Shown one piece after another: positions 19,058-27,226 of a DNA stretch of 64,000 nt. Under the pieces are notes generated by a model. It was given only the letters and a program-made list of their open reading frames with translations. It had not been told where the DNA came from and made no database searches. Origin of the DNA: CAXXOK01 sp964584315 (GTDB lineage Bacteria; Bacillota; Clostridia; Christensenellales; Aristaeellaceae); NCBI GenBank assembly GCA_964584315.1, contig CAZOZO010000012.1:1-64000 (forward strand), read 5' to 3'. Position 1 is the first letter of the stretch. The number at the start of each line of letters is the position of its first letter. A program made the translations under genes and the position numbers.

Positions 19058-20077
19058 TCAGCCCTTGCGCAGGTCGCGGGTGCTGCCGCCGATCGACAGC
19101 TGTGTGGACAGGGTGATGATCTGGTGCAGGGCGTTGGCGTTCGGGTCAGTCAAAAGACGCAGCAGTTGTTTGGCTACGCACTCGCCAATGGCGTTTTGGG
19201 GCTGCTTGACCAGCGTTAGGTTGGGAAAGACCGCGCCAAAGAGATCCAGCTTGTCAAACCCGATAAAGGACATATGCTCCGGCACCCTGAGCTGCGCCTC
19301 GTTCAGGGCGATCATGGCACCCAGCGTCATTTCAAAGTTAGTCACAAACACGGCAGTGGGGCGCTTTGACAAAGCGACCAGCTGCTTCATGGCGGCATAG
19401 CCGCCCTCCATGGTGTAATCGCTGAAGCGGATCAGCTCTTCGCGGGGCGTCAGACCAAACTCCGCGTAAGCGTTCAGGTAGCCTTCCCTGCGTTTTTGGG
19501 TGGTGTAGATGTTGTCGTTGCCCAGTACCAGCCCGATATCCGTATGCCCGGATTCGATCAGGTAGCGGGTCGCTTTTTCCGCCGCGTCCACATTGTCGAC
19601 CACCACGCCGCTCACAAGCCCGTTCAACGATTTGAGCATACGATCCACCAGCACGATGGGGATACCCGCGTCCAACGCGGGTCTCAAATGCTCGCCACTC
19701 TGGTCCGTAGGCATGTTGATGAGCCCATCCACACGTTTGTGCACCAGAAACGAAACGGCCTCTTTCTCACGCTTGGCGTCGGTGCGGCAGTCGCACACGA
19801 TGACCGCATAATCATGCTTGCGCAGCATATCCTCCATCGTGGTGATGATGGAGGTGATAAACTGGTTGCCAAGCTCCGGTATCACCACACCCACGGTGCG
19901 CGACAGGCTGGTTTTCAGGCTGCGCGCGAACTCGTTGGGCACAAAGTGAAGCTCTTTGACGGCTTCGTCGATCAGCTTCTTGTTCTTGGGACGCACAGTG
20001 CCGCCGTTCATGTATTTGGAGATGGTTGCCAAGCCAAGGCCGGTCAGTCTGGCGATGTCCTTCATCGTGGCAGCCAT
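19058..20077 (-). CDS. LacI-family transcriptional repressor
   Basis: The 339-aa protein has an N-terminal LacI helix-turn-helix (MKDIARLTGLGLATISKYMN), the hinge region (NEFARSLKTSLSRTVGVV) and a periplasmic-binding-protein-like effector domain with the dimerisation segment. Three identical GAAACGTTAC operators flank the genes around it, at the GH36 operon, the CUT2 operon and the aldolase operon. It is therefore the likely sugar-responsive repressor of all three. It lies convergent to the CUT2 binding-protein gene and divergent from the aldolase operon. The inducer is unknown; a galactose-derived metabolite would fit the enzymes. Confidence 0.93.
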   Translation of the reverse strand: MAATMKDIARLTGLGLATISKYMNGGTVRPKNKKLIDEAVKELHFVPNEFARSLKTSLSRTVGVVIPELGNQFITSIITTMEDMLRKHDYAVIVCDCRTDAKREKEAVSFLVHKRVDGLINMPTDQSGEHLRPALDAGIPIVLVDRMLKSLNGLVSGVVVDNVDAAEKATRYLIESGHTDIGLVLGNDNIYTTQKRREGYLNAYAEFGLTPREELIRFSDYTMEGGYAAMKQLVALSKRPTAVFVTNFEMTLGAMIALNEAQLRVPEHMSFIGFDKLDLFGAVFPNLTLVKQPQNAIGECVAKQLLRLLTDPNANALHQIITLSTQLSIGGSTRDLRKG

Positions 20078-20197
20078 ATGGGCAACCCTCCACTTTTCGA
20101 AATTTGTTCGTTCTCATTATACCAAACCGGTGCCGCAAACACAATCAAGGTTTGGCGAATCGTTTAGGGAAATTTGCTCCCATTTTATGCGATGATA

Positions 20198-20226
20198 TTG
20201 ACAGAACCTGTTGATGCCGATATACT
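20198..20226 (+). promoter_or_regulatory. promoter of the aldolase-kinase-dehydrogenase operon
   Basis: Consensus TTGACA (20198-20203), 17 bp, TATACT (20221-20226). The operator begins 10 bp downstream. Confidence 0.75.
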
Positions 20227-20236
20227 ATACAAAAGC

Positions 20237-20246
20237 GAAACGTTAC
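20237..20246 (+). promoter_or_regulatory. LacI-family operator GAAACGTTAC
   Basis: This is the third identical site, covering the start of the aldolase operon transcript. A perfect palindromic variant, GTAACGTTAC, lies inside the aldolase gene at 20599-20608. Confidence 0.7.
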
Positions 20247-20264
20247 GTTTTAGGAGTTGATCCG

Positions 20265-21104
20265 ATGCCGCTTGTCTCTTCCCGCGAACTGCTGTTGGCT
20301 GCGCAACAGGGCAAATATGCTGTAGGGGCCTTCAATGCCGAGAATCTTGAAATGGCGCAGGCCATCGTCGAAGCCGCCGACGCGCTGCACGCGCCCGTTT
20401 TGCTGCAAACCACATCCGGCACGCTGCGCTATGCCCCGCCTGCTCTGTTTGCGGGGTTTGTGAGCCGTTTGGCGCGTGAGGTCAAAGTTCCGGTTGCCCT
20501 TCATCTGGACCATGGCGACAGCCTCGCCCTGGCGGAGCGTTGCCTGCGCGAAGGGTATACGTCCATCATGATCGACGGTTCTCTTTTACCCTTCAGCGGT
20601 AACGTTACGCTAACGCGGCAGGTGGTCGCCATGGCGTGCGACATCCCCGTGGAGGCTGAGTTGGGCACCGTTGGCGGCAAGGAAGACGACCATGATGCCA
20701 AGCCCCAGTATACCGATCCCGCAGAAGCGGCTACCTTTGTGGAGATGACGGGCATCAGCAGCTTTGCGGTCGCCATTGGCACGGCGCACGGCATCTATAA
20801 GGGTGAACCGAAGCTTGATATGGAACTGCTATCCCGTATCCGGCAAGCGGTGTCCATCCCGTTGGTGCTGCACGGCACCAGCGGCGTACCGGCTGATCAG
20901 GTGCGCGCCTGTATCGAGCGTGGCGTGTGCAAGGTCAATTACGCTACAGAGCTGCGCATCACGTTCAGCGACGCGGTCAAGGCCGCGCTGGCCGCCAGAC
21001 CCGACCAGTTCGACCCCAAGAAGTACCTTGGCGCAGGCCGCGACGCAACCAGGGCCCGTGTGATGGAACTGATCAAACGCTGCGGATCGGACGGCAAAGC
21101 TTGA
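20265..21104 (+). CDS. class II ketose-1,6-bisphosphate aldolase (GatY/KbaY/FbaA type)
   Basis: The 279-aa zinc aldolase shows HLDHGDS (catalytic Asp82, zinc His83), GTAHG (His175) and LHGTSG (His203), the class II pattern in the right order and spacing. Length matches tagatose-bisphosphate aldolases (GatY/KbaY, about 285 aa) better than long FbaA forms. ATG 20265 follows AGGAG. With a GatD-like dehydrogenase and a FruK/LacC-type kinase in the same operon, the likely reaction is D-tagatose-1,6-bisphosphate cleavage to glyceraldehyde-3-phosphate and dihydroxyacetone phosphate. Fructose-1,6-bisphosphate remains possible. Confidence 0.88.
   Translation: MPLVSSRELLLAAQQGKYAVGAFNAENLEMAQAIVEAADALHAPVLLQTTSGTLRYAPPALFAGFVSRLAREVKVPVALHLDHGDSLALAERCLREGYTSIMIDGSLLPFSGNVTLTRQVVAMACDIPVEAELGTVGGKEDDHDAKPQYTDPAEAATFVEMTGISSFAVAIGTAHGIYKGEPKLDMELLSRIRQAVSIPLVLHGTSGVPADQVRACIERGVCKVNYATELRITFSDAVKAALAARPDQFDPKKYLGAGRDATRARVMELIKRCGSDGKA
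20599..20608 (+). promoter_or_regulatory. possible intragenic LacI-type operator
   Basis: GTAACGTTAC is a perfect palindrome matching the regulon operator in 9 of 10 positions. It lies 362 bp downstream of the promoter operator, inside the aldolase gene. Intragenic auxiliary operators that support DNA looping are known for LacI. Codon constraint alone could also explain it. Confidence 0.35.
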
Positions 21105-21105
21105 C

Positions 21106-22587
21106 ATGCGTACATATCTGCTGGGCATCGACGTAGGCACATCCGCGTGCAAGGTTGCGCTGTTTCGCCCAAACGGCGAGGCGGTTGCGCAGGCGATATG
21201 CGAGTATCCCGTTTTGTACCCAAAGGCCGGTTGGGCAGAGCAAAACCCTGAGGATTGGTGGGCCGGCGTGTGCACCGCGCTGCGGCAGGTATTGCAGCAA
21301 AGCGGGATAGACCCCGCCGATATTGCCGCCGTCGGTGTGGATGGGCAAAGCTGGAGCGCCATCGCGGTGGACGCACAGGGAAACGTGCTCTGCAATACCC
21401 CTATCTGGACGGATACGCGCGCGCGCGCCGAGTGCGACCAGATACGCACCCGCATCGCGGACGACGCGCTGTTTGAAGTGTGCGGCAACCCGATACAGCC
21501 AAGCTATACGCTGCCGAAGATTTTGTGGTACCAAAACAACCTGCCGGATGTATACCGGCGCGCGACGCATATCCTGCAATCCAACAGCTTCATCGTGATG
21601 CGGCTGACCGGCGCGGTCACGCAGGATCGTTCGCAGGGGTATGGGCTTTGCTGCTACGACATGCGTCGCGGTGTGTGGAATACGGCTGTGGTGCAGGAAC
21701 TGGGCATTCGGCCTGAACTGCTGCCCCCGCTTTTTGACTGCCATCAGGTGGTCGGTCAGGTCACGGAGGAGGCGGCGGCGCTCACGGGGCTTGCATCCGG
21801 CACACCTGTGGTCGCGGGCGGGCTGGACGCAGCCTGCGGCACACTGGGCGCGGGCGTTTGCAAGGCGGGCGAGGCGCAGGAGCAGGGCGGGCAGGCAGGC
21901 GGCATGAGCCTGTGCATCGACCGCTATGCGGCAGACCCGCGACTGATCCTGAGCGCACATGTGGTAACGGACCACTGGCTGCTGCAGGGGGGCACCACAG
22001 GCGGCGGCGGCGCACTGAAATGGCTGCGCGAGCAAACCTGCCCCGAACTGAGCTTCGCGCAGATGAGCGATTTGGCCGAAAGCGTGCCCGCGGGCAGCGA
22101 CGGCGTGCTGTTTCTGCCCTACATGGCGGGCGAGCGCAGCCCCATCTGGAACCCCAACGCCTGCGGCGTGTTCTTTGGCCTGAACTACGCAAAGACGCGC
22201 GCGCATGTCATTCGCGCGGTCATGGAGGGCGTGGCATATGCCCTTCGGCACAACCTGGAAGTGGCGCGCGAGGCGGGCACGCAGGTTGGCACGCTGCGCG
22301 CCATGGGCGGCAGCGCCAACAGCATCGTATGGACGCAGCTCAAGGCGGATATTACCGGTCAACCCATCGAGGTGCCCGCCAGCGATACGGCCACCACGCT
22401 GGGCGCGGCGATCCTCGCGGGGGTCGGGGCGGGGGTATACGAGGGCTTTTTGCCCGCCGTGGCGCAGACGGTGGCCGTACGGCGCACCCACCGGCCTAAC
22501 GAAGCCTTGCAGGCGACATACGCGCAGGGCTATGCGAGATACCGCGAGCTGTACGAGCGGCTTGCGCCCATGATGGCGCCAATTTGA
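21106..22587 (+). CDS. FGGY-family carbohydrate kinase (xylulokinase-like)
   Basis: The 493-aa two-domain actin-fold kinase has GIDVGTSACKVALF at the N-terminus, DGQSWSAIAVD and WTDTRA in the first lobe, and the ATP-lobe motifs GGLDAACGTLGAG and GGSANS. It begins one base after the aldolase stop. It resembles XylB, but FGGY members also phosphorylate polyols such as glycerol, ribitol and erythritol. Its place beside a GatD-like sugar-alcohol-phosphate dehydrogenase, without any PTS gene, makes an alditol substrate attractive. That is inference. Confidence 0.88.
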   Translation: MRTYLLGIDVGTSACKVALFRPNGEAVAQAICEYPVLYPKAGWAEQNPEDWWAGVCTALRQVLQQSGIDPADIAAVGVDGQSWSAIAVDAQGNVLCNTPIWTDTRARAECDQIRTRIADDALFEVCGNPIQPSYTLPKILWYQNNLPDVYRRATHILQSNSFIVMRLTGAVTQDRSQGYGLCCYDMRRGVWNTAVVQELGIRPELLPPLFDCHQVVGQVTEEAAALTGLASGTPVVAGGLDAACGTLGAGVCKAGEAQEQGGQAGGMSLCIDRYAADPRLILSAHVVTDHWLLQGGTTGGGGALKWLREQTCPELSFAQMSDLAESVPAGSDGVLFLPYMAGERSPIWNPNACGVFFGLNYAKTRAHVIRAVMEGVAYALRHNLEVAREAGTQVGTLRAMGGSANSIVWTQLKADITGQPIEVPASDTATTLGAAILAGVGAGVYEGFLPAVAQTVAVRRTHRPNEALQATYAQGYARYRELYERLAPMMAPI

Positions 22588-22603
22588 TTCGGGAGGCCTG
22601 ACC

Positions 22604-23650
22604 ATGAAAGCGGCGGTTCTATACGGCAATGAGGATATCCGCTATTCGGACTGGGAAACGCCGGTCACGCGGCCCGGCACCGTCAAGGTGCGCGTGCGGG
22701 CGACCGGCATCTGCGGCAGCGATGTGCCCCGCGTTTTGCACAACGGCGCGCACTTCTACCCCGTGGTGCTGGGGCATGAGTTCAGCGGGGATGTGGTCGA
22801 GGCAGGCGAGGGCGTGACCAATGTGGCCGTGGGCGACACGGTCAGCGGCGCGCCTTTGGTGCCCTGTATGCGCTGCGCGGATTGCCAGCACGGAAACTAC
22901 GCGCTGTGCAAGCATTACAGCTTTATCGGCAGCCGTGAACAGGGCAGTTTTGCGGACTATGTGGTCATGCCCGCGCAGAACGCCGTCAAGTACGATCCGG
23001 CCATTCCCTACGCGCAGGCGGCGATGTTCGAGCCTTCCACCGTCGCGCTGCACGGCCTGCGGCAAAACGATTACCGCGGCGGCGGCACGGTTGCGGTGCT
23101 TGGGTGCGGCACCATCGGCATCTTTACCGCACAGTGGGCGAAGATCTTCGGCTCGCAAAAACTGGTCGTGCTGGATATTGACGAAGGGCGGCTCGCGCTG
23201 GCCAAGCGTATGGGCGCGGACGCGACGGTAAACACGCTGAACGCCGATTACCTGAACGAGGCACTGGCCCTTACGGGCGGTACGGGCTTTGACCATGTGT
23301 TTGAGACGGCGGGCAACCCCGTGACCATGCGCATGGCGTTTGAGCTGGCGGCCAACAAGGCGCATGTATGCTTCATCGGCACCCCGCATACCGAGCTGAG
23401 CTTTACCCCGCGCCAGTGGGAGAATATGAACCGCAAGGAGTTCCACCTGACTGGCAGCTGGATGAGCTATTCCGCGCCGTTCCCGGGCGAGGAGTGGAGC
23501 CTGACCGCGCATTACTTCGGCACGGGCGAGTTGAAGTTTGACCCGGGGTTCATCTACCGCACCTACCCCATGAGCGCGGCGGCGGAAGCCTTTGCCCTGT
23601 ATCAGAACCCCTCACAGGTGCATGGAAAAATCATGCTTGTGAATGAGTGA
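22604..23650 (+). CDS. zinc-dependent MDR dehydrogenase, galactitol-1-phosphate 5-dehydrogenase-like
   Basis: The 348-aa medium-chain dehydrogenase has catalytic-zinc residues in TGICGSD (Cys37) and GHEF (His58-Glu59), four structural-zinc cysteines (88, 91, 94, 102) and the nucleotide motif GCGTIG. NGAHFYPVVLGHEFSGDV, FIGSREQGSFADYV and LTGSWMSYSAPFPGEEW closely parallel GatD. Expected reaction: galactitol-1-phosphate + NAD to tagatose-6-phosphate, or an analogous hexitol phosphate. GGGAGG precedes ATG 22604. It sits between the FGGY and PfkB kinases. Confidence 0.85.
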   Translation: MKAAVLYGNEDIRYSDWETPVTRPGTVKVRVRATGICGSDVPRVLHNGAHFYPVVLGHEFSGDVVEAGEGVTNVAVGDTVSGAPLVPCMRCADCQHGNYALCKHYSFIGSREQGSFADYVVMPAQNAVKYDPAIPYAQAAMFEPSTVALHGLRQNDYRGGGTVAVLGCGTIGIFTAQWAKIFGSQKLVVLDIDEGRLALAKRMGADATVNTLNADYLNEALALTGGTGFDHVFETAGNPVTMRMAFELAANKAHVCFIGTPHTELSFTPRQWENMNRKEFHLTGSWMSYSAPFPGEEWSLTAHYFGTGELKFDPGFIYRTYPMSAAAEAFALYQNPSQVHGKIMLVNE

Positions 23651-23659
23651 GGAACCGCC

Positions 23660-24589
23660 ATGCTGCTGACCGTAACGCTGAACGCCTCGGTAGACAAGCT
23701 TTACCTGCTGGAAAGAAATGCCTTGGGCACGGTGATGCGTGTGAAGGAAACCCGCAACAGTGCGGGCGGGAAGGGGCTCAACGTATCGCGCGTGGCCGCG
23801 CAGTTGGGCGAAAGCGTTACGGCGATGGGTTTTGTGGGCGGGCATACGGGCCGTTATTTCGAGTCGCTCATCACGCAAAGCGGCATCACCCGCGCGTTTA
23901 CCCACGTTGCCGCCGAAATGCGCAACTGTATCAACTGCTGGGATCTGTCCTGTGGGCAGAGCACCGAATACCTGGAAACCGGCGCGGCCGTGACCGAGGA
24001 GGATGCCAACCGCTTTTTAGAGGATTTCGCCATGCGGCTGCCCGCCGCGGATGTGGTCGCCATCTCCGGCAGCCTGCCGCGCGGGCTCGCGGATGATTTT
24101 TATGCTACGCTTGCGCGCATGTGCCACAACGCGGATAAGCCTGTACTGCTGGACGCGAGCGGCGCTGCCCTGCGAAATGCCCTGCCCGCCGCGCCCGATA
24201 TGATCAAGCCCAACACGGACGAGGTAGCGGCGCTGCTGGGCTACGTCCCGCAAACCTTCGCGGAAAAAGTGGACGCGGTGCATGCGCTGCATCAGGACGG
24301 TATAGCCTGCGCCGCGCTTTCGCTGGGGGCTGAGGGCGTGCTGCTTGCCTGTGCGGAAGGGTGCTACCATGGGGTGCCGCCTCGCATCGTGCCCAAAAAC
24401 ACCGTGGGCTGCGGCGACAGCATGGTGGCGGGCTTTGCGGTGGGCATGGCGCACGGACTGCCCCTGAAGGAGCGCATACGGCTCTCGGTCGCGGTTGCCA
24501 CGGCAGCCGCACTCGCCATTGGCACCGGTGAATATGCGGACAGCGATCTGCAAACAATCTTGCCTGATGTGGAAATCCGTACACTGTAA
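23660..24589 (+). CDS. PfkB-family hexose-phosphate kinase (FruK/LacC type)
   Basis: The 309-aa ribokinase-fold kinase has an N-terminal substrate-binding GGKGLNVSRV and a C-terminal PfkB signature with the catalytic base in NTVGCGDSMVAGF. The GSLPRG motif is typical of 1-phosphofructokinase/tagatose-6-phosphate kinase members. Between a GatD-like dehydrogenase and a GatY-like aldolase it most likely makes tagatose-1,6-bisphosphate from tagatose-6-phosphate, although fructose-1-phosphate is the alternative. It begins 9 bp after the dehydrogenase stop. Confidence 0.88.
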   Translation: MLLTVTLNASVDKLYLLERNALGTVMRVKETRNSAGGKGLNVSRVAAQLGESVTAMGFVGGHTGRYFESLITQSGITRAFTHVAAEMRNCINCWDLSCGQSTEYLETGAAVTEEDANRFLEDFAMRLPAADVVAISGSLPRGLADDFYATLARMCHNADKPVLLDASGAALRNALPAAPDMIKPNTDEVAALLGYVPQTFAEKVDAVHALHQDGIACAALSLGAEGVLLACAEGCYHGVPPRIVPKNTVGCGDSMVAGFAVGMAHGLPLKERIRLSVAVATAAALAIGTGEYADSDLQTILPDVEIRTL

Positions 24590-24617
24590 TGCATACCATA
24601 GGAAAGAAGGTCTACAC

Positions 24618-25631
24618 ATGGCGGAATTCATCAACCCGACGCTTGTGCCCAAGCGCAAACTGGCTAACGGAGAACTGATCCCCTGCATCGGCATGGGCAC
24701 ATTTGGCAGCGACCGATTTACGCCGGCGCAGGTTTCGCAGGCGGTAGCGGGCGCGATCCGCTGCGGCTACCGGATGTTCGACTGCGCGGCGGTCTATGGT
24801 AATGAAGACCTGATCGGCGAAGTGTTTGCGGCCGCCTTCAAGGAGGGCGCCGTCAAGCGCGAGGAGCTGTTTATCACTTCCAAAGTGTGGAACGATATGC
24901 ACGGACAGGGCGATGTGCTGCTGTCCTGCGCGAAAACGCTGCGCGACCTGAAGCTGGACTATGTAGACGCTTTCTTTGTGCACTGGCCCTTCCCCAACTA
25001 CCATGCGCCGGGCTGCGATGGCGACAGCCGCAACCCAAACAGCAAGCCTTTTTCCGTGGATGAGTTCATGGCAACATGGCACCAGATGGAACGGCTGCAC
25101 GATATGGGGCTGGTACGCCACATCGGCATGAGCAGCATGACCATCCCCAAGCTGGAGGCTGTGCTGCCGCTGTGCCGCATTCAGCCTGCATTGATCGAAA
25201 TGGAGCTGCATCCCTGCTTTCAACAGCAGAAGCTGTACGACTATGTCGTTGCGCATGGCATCATGCCCATCGGCTTCTGCCCCATCGGCAGCCCCACCAG
25301 ACCGGAGCGTGACATGACCCCCGATGATGTCGCGGACATTGCGGTGCCTGAGGTGGTGGAAGTCGCCAAAGCCCACGGTGTGCACCCCGCTGTCATCTGC
25401 CTGAAATGGGCCGTACAGCGCGGGCAAATCCCCATCCCCTTCTCCGTGTATGAAAACGAGTATGTTTCCAACCTCCGTTGCACCACGCAGGACCCGCTGA
25501 CCGACGCGGAAATGGCCAAACTCAAGACGGTCGAGCGCAACTGCCGCCTGATCAAAGGGCAGGTGTTCCTCTGGCCGGGCGCGAACGACTGGCACGACCT
25601 ATGGGACGAGCACGGCGAGATCGTCAAGTGA
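24618..25631 (+). CDS. aldo/keto reductase (aldose-reductase type)
   Basis: The 337-aa protein retains the AKR catalytic tetrad: Asp55 and Tyr60 in FDCAAVYGNE, Lys89 in ITSKVW and His122 in VHWP. The start is ATG 24618 behind AAAGAAGG. AKR1-type enzymes reduce aldoses to alditols with NADPH. In this operon it could convert galactose, released by the GH36 enzyme, into galactitol for the kinase and GatD-like dehydrogenase. The C-terminal segment (GQVFLWPGANDWHDLWDEHG) is unusual and may shape the pocket. Confidence 0.88.
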   Translation: MAEFINPTLVPKRKLANGELIPCIGMGTFGSDRFTPAQVSQAVAGAIRCGYRMFDCAAVYGNEDLIGEVFAAAFKEGAVKREELFITSKVWNDMHGQGDVLLSCAKTLRDLKLDYVDAFFVHWPFPNYHAPGCDGDSRNPNSKPFSVDEFMATWHQMERLHDMGLVRHIGMSSMTIPKLEAVLPLCRIQPALIEMELHPCFQQQKLYDYVVAHGIMPIGFCPIGSPTRPERDMTPDDVADIAVPEVVEVAKAHGVHPAVICLKWAVQRGQIPIPFSVYENEYVSNLRCTTQDPLTDAEMAKLKTVERNCRLIKGQVFLWPGANDWHDLWDEHGEIVK

Positions 25632-25645
25632 GGGGATGAAACGAC

Positions 25646-26074
25646 ATGCTGAAGAACATCCCGCGCCAGATGCCGCCGGAACTGATGAAAGCCATGCTGG
25701 AAATGGGCCACGGCGACGAACTGCTGCTTTGTGACGGTAACTACCCCAAGTTTGGCTGCCCCGAGCGTTGCGTGCGTATGGATGGCCATGGCATCAGTGA
25801 AATACTGGATATGATACTTGCCTTTTTTCCGCTGGACGCGTATGTGGAGCACCCTACTACGCTGATGGCCGTGCTCAAGGGCGACCCCTACAAGCCGGAA
25901 ATCTGGGATGAGTACCGGCAGATCGGCAAGCGCTACGAGGCGGAGGGCCTTCGCGAGGAGGCGGTCGAAAAGCCCGTCTTTTACGAAAAAGGCCGCCACT
26001 GCTACGTGTGTGTCGCTACGGGAGAAAGCGCACTCTATGCCAACGTGATCTTGAAAAAAGGCGTTGTCAAGTAG
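25646..26074 (+). CDS. fucU: RbsD/FucU-family sugar mutarotase
   Basis: The 142-aa protein matches FucU over its length: LKAMLEMGHGDELLLCDGNYP at the N-terminus is the FucU/RbsD active-site region with the conserved histidine, followed by RMDGHGISEILD, FYEKGRHCYVCVATGE and the C-terminal YANVILKKGV. It interconverts alpha and beta anomers of pyranoses to speed entry into isomerase or kinase steps. It is the last gene of the aldolase operon and lies 1.2 kb from the fucose genes, so it could serve either pathway. Confidence 0.9.
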   Translation: MLKNIPRQMPPELMKAMLEMGHGDELLLCDGNYPKFGCPERCVRMDGHGISEILDMILAFFPLDAYVEHPTTLMAVLKGDPYKPEIWDEYRQIGKRYEAEGLREEAVEKPVFYEKGRHCYVCVATGESALYANVILKKGVVK

Positions 26075-26079
26075 CCCCT

Positions 26080-26104
26080 CCGGCGTACGCCTCCTATACG
26101 CCGG
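26080..26104 (+). terminator. hairpin after fucU
   Basis: CCGGCGTA (26080-26087) pairs with TACGCCGG (26097-26104) as an 8-bp stem immediately after the fucU stop. It has no T-run and precedes the stronger terminator at 26116. Confidence 0.45.
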
Positions 26105-26115
26105 TCTAACTGCCT

Positions 26116-26151
26116 GCCGCCTCTCCCATGCACCGGGAGAGGCGGCTTTTT
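26116..26151 (+). terminator. Rho-independent terminator of the aldolase operon
   Basis: GCCGCCTCTCCC (26116-26127) pairs perfectly with GGGAGAGGCGGC (26135-26146), followed by five T. It closes the operon that begins at 20265 and separates it from the convergent AraC gene. Confidence 0.9.
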
Positions 26152-26230
26152 GGATGAATGGTATCAGAAGACGGTGCAGCGGGCGCATGACATGAACCGA
26201 TACCATCGCAGGGTTCCGTCTGCACGATGT

Positions 26231-27106
26231 TCAGTCCGAAGCCTTCAACGGCCATCGCACGGTCTTGCGATACTGGCCGGGCGTGACCCCTTTATACTTA
26301 CGGAAACAGCGAATAAAGTAGTTCAAATCGGAAAAGCCGGTATCCAGAGCGATTTCAGTCACGCTGTCATCAGTGGCGGCCAGCGCGTAACAGGCCATCT
26401 CCACCCGATAGTAGGCGATATAGTCAAGCGGCGTCCGGTGTGTGGCTTCGCGGAAAAACCGGCACAGGTACTTGGGCGTAAGTCCGACCGATGTTGCCAG
26501 TGTGGCAAGGTGCAGCGGTTCGGTATAACGTTCCTCAATGATTTCAAATACCTTCTTGAGCTTGAGCATACGGCGGTTCTCCGGCCCGTCTGGCTGCTCG
26601 CGGCGCGTATAGGCATGCAAACGGAAGATTTCGCCCGCAAACCGGTACAAGCAACTCAGCGCGATCAGCGTGTATCCCTCATAACGGTTGCGAAGAGCAT
26701 CGAACATGGGGTCGAGCGTTTGCCGCACCAGCGCGCGCTCCGCGTCAAATACAGGCATCACGGCAATATGCCCGTCCATCAGGTCGCCAATGAGGCGCTT
26801 GCTAAGGTCGTCGCCACGCATCAGCAGGCGCAGGTCTACCACGACGCATTCATACTCGCATGCATCCGGCACACCCCCGTGCAGTAGCCCTGATGCGATG
26901 TACGCTGTTTCGCCAGCCGCCAGCCGGTATGTCTCTCCGCCAGCGTTCAGTTGGAAACATCCGCGGATCACGTGCAGCAGTTCGATCTCTTCATGCCAGT
27001 GATAGGGCATTTCGTACCGGCTGTGGTTGCGATCCACAAAGTGGTAATCCAACGGGAAAGAAAGCGAGCCGCGCTGTTTGCTCTCGTGGTACCGTAGGTT
27101 GCTCAT
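26231..27106 (-). CDS. AraC-family transcriptional regulator with N-terminal cupin
   Basis: The 291-aa protein has a cupin sensor domain (MPYHWHEEIELLHVIRG; YRLAAGETAYI) and a C-terminal pair of AraC helix-turn-helix motifs (LATLATSVGLTPKYLCRFF; VTEIALDTGFSDLNYFIRCF). The start at 27106 is set by GGAGG nine bases upstream; a longer frame lacks such a site. It is divergent from the fucose operon and presumably controls it. Two direct copies of ATGATAGCAT in the intergenic space are candidate binding half-sites. Confidence 0.9.
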   Translation of the reverse strand: MSNLRYHESKQRGSLSFPLDYHFVDRNHSRYEMPYHWHEEIELLHVIRGCFQLNAGGETYRLAAGETAYIASGLLHGGVPDACEYECVVVDLRLLMRGDDLSKRLIGDLMDGHIAVMPVFDAERALVRQTLDPMFDALRNRYEGYTLIALSCLYRFAGEIFRLHAYTRREQPDGPENRRMLKLKKVFEIIEERYTEPLHLATLATSVGLTPKYLCRFFREATHRTPLDYIAYYRVEMACYALAATDDSVTEIALDTGFSDLNYFIRCFRKYKGVTPGQYRKTVRWPLKASD

Positions 27107-27152
27107 GGGCGACCGCCTCCTCGCCGAGGTGAATATTGTGCTACTTTCGGCC

Positions 27153-27196
27153 ATGATAGCATGAGTATTTCATTTTGGCAAGGCGTATGATAGCAT
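27153..27196. promoter_or_regulatory. direct repeat ATGATAGCAT x2, candidate AraC-protein site
   Basis: ATGATAGCAT occurs at 27153-27162 and again at 27187-27196, a 34-bp separation (about three helical turns). It is located between the divergent AraC gene and the fucA-like gene. AraC-family activators usually bind direct repeats upstream of the promoter they control. Binding is inferred. Confidence 0.5.
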
Positions 27197-27226
27197 CAGA
27201 AAATCGATTGAACGGGGGGGGACCAA

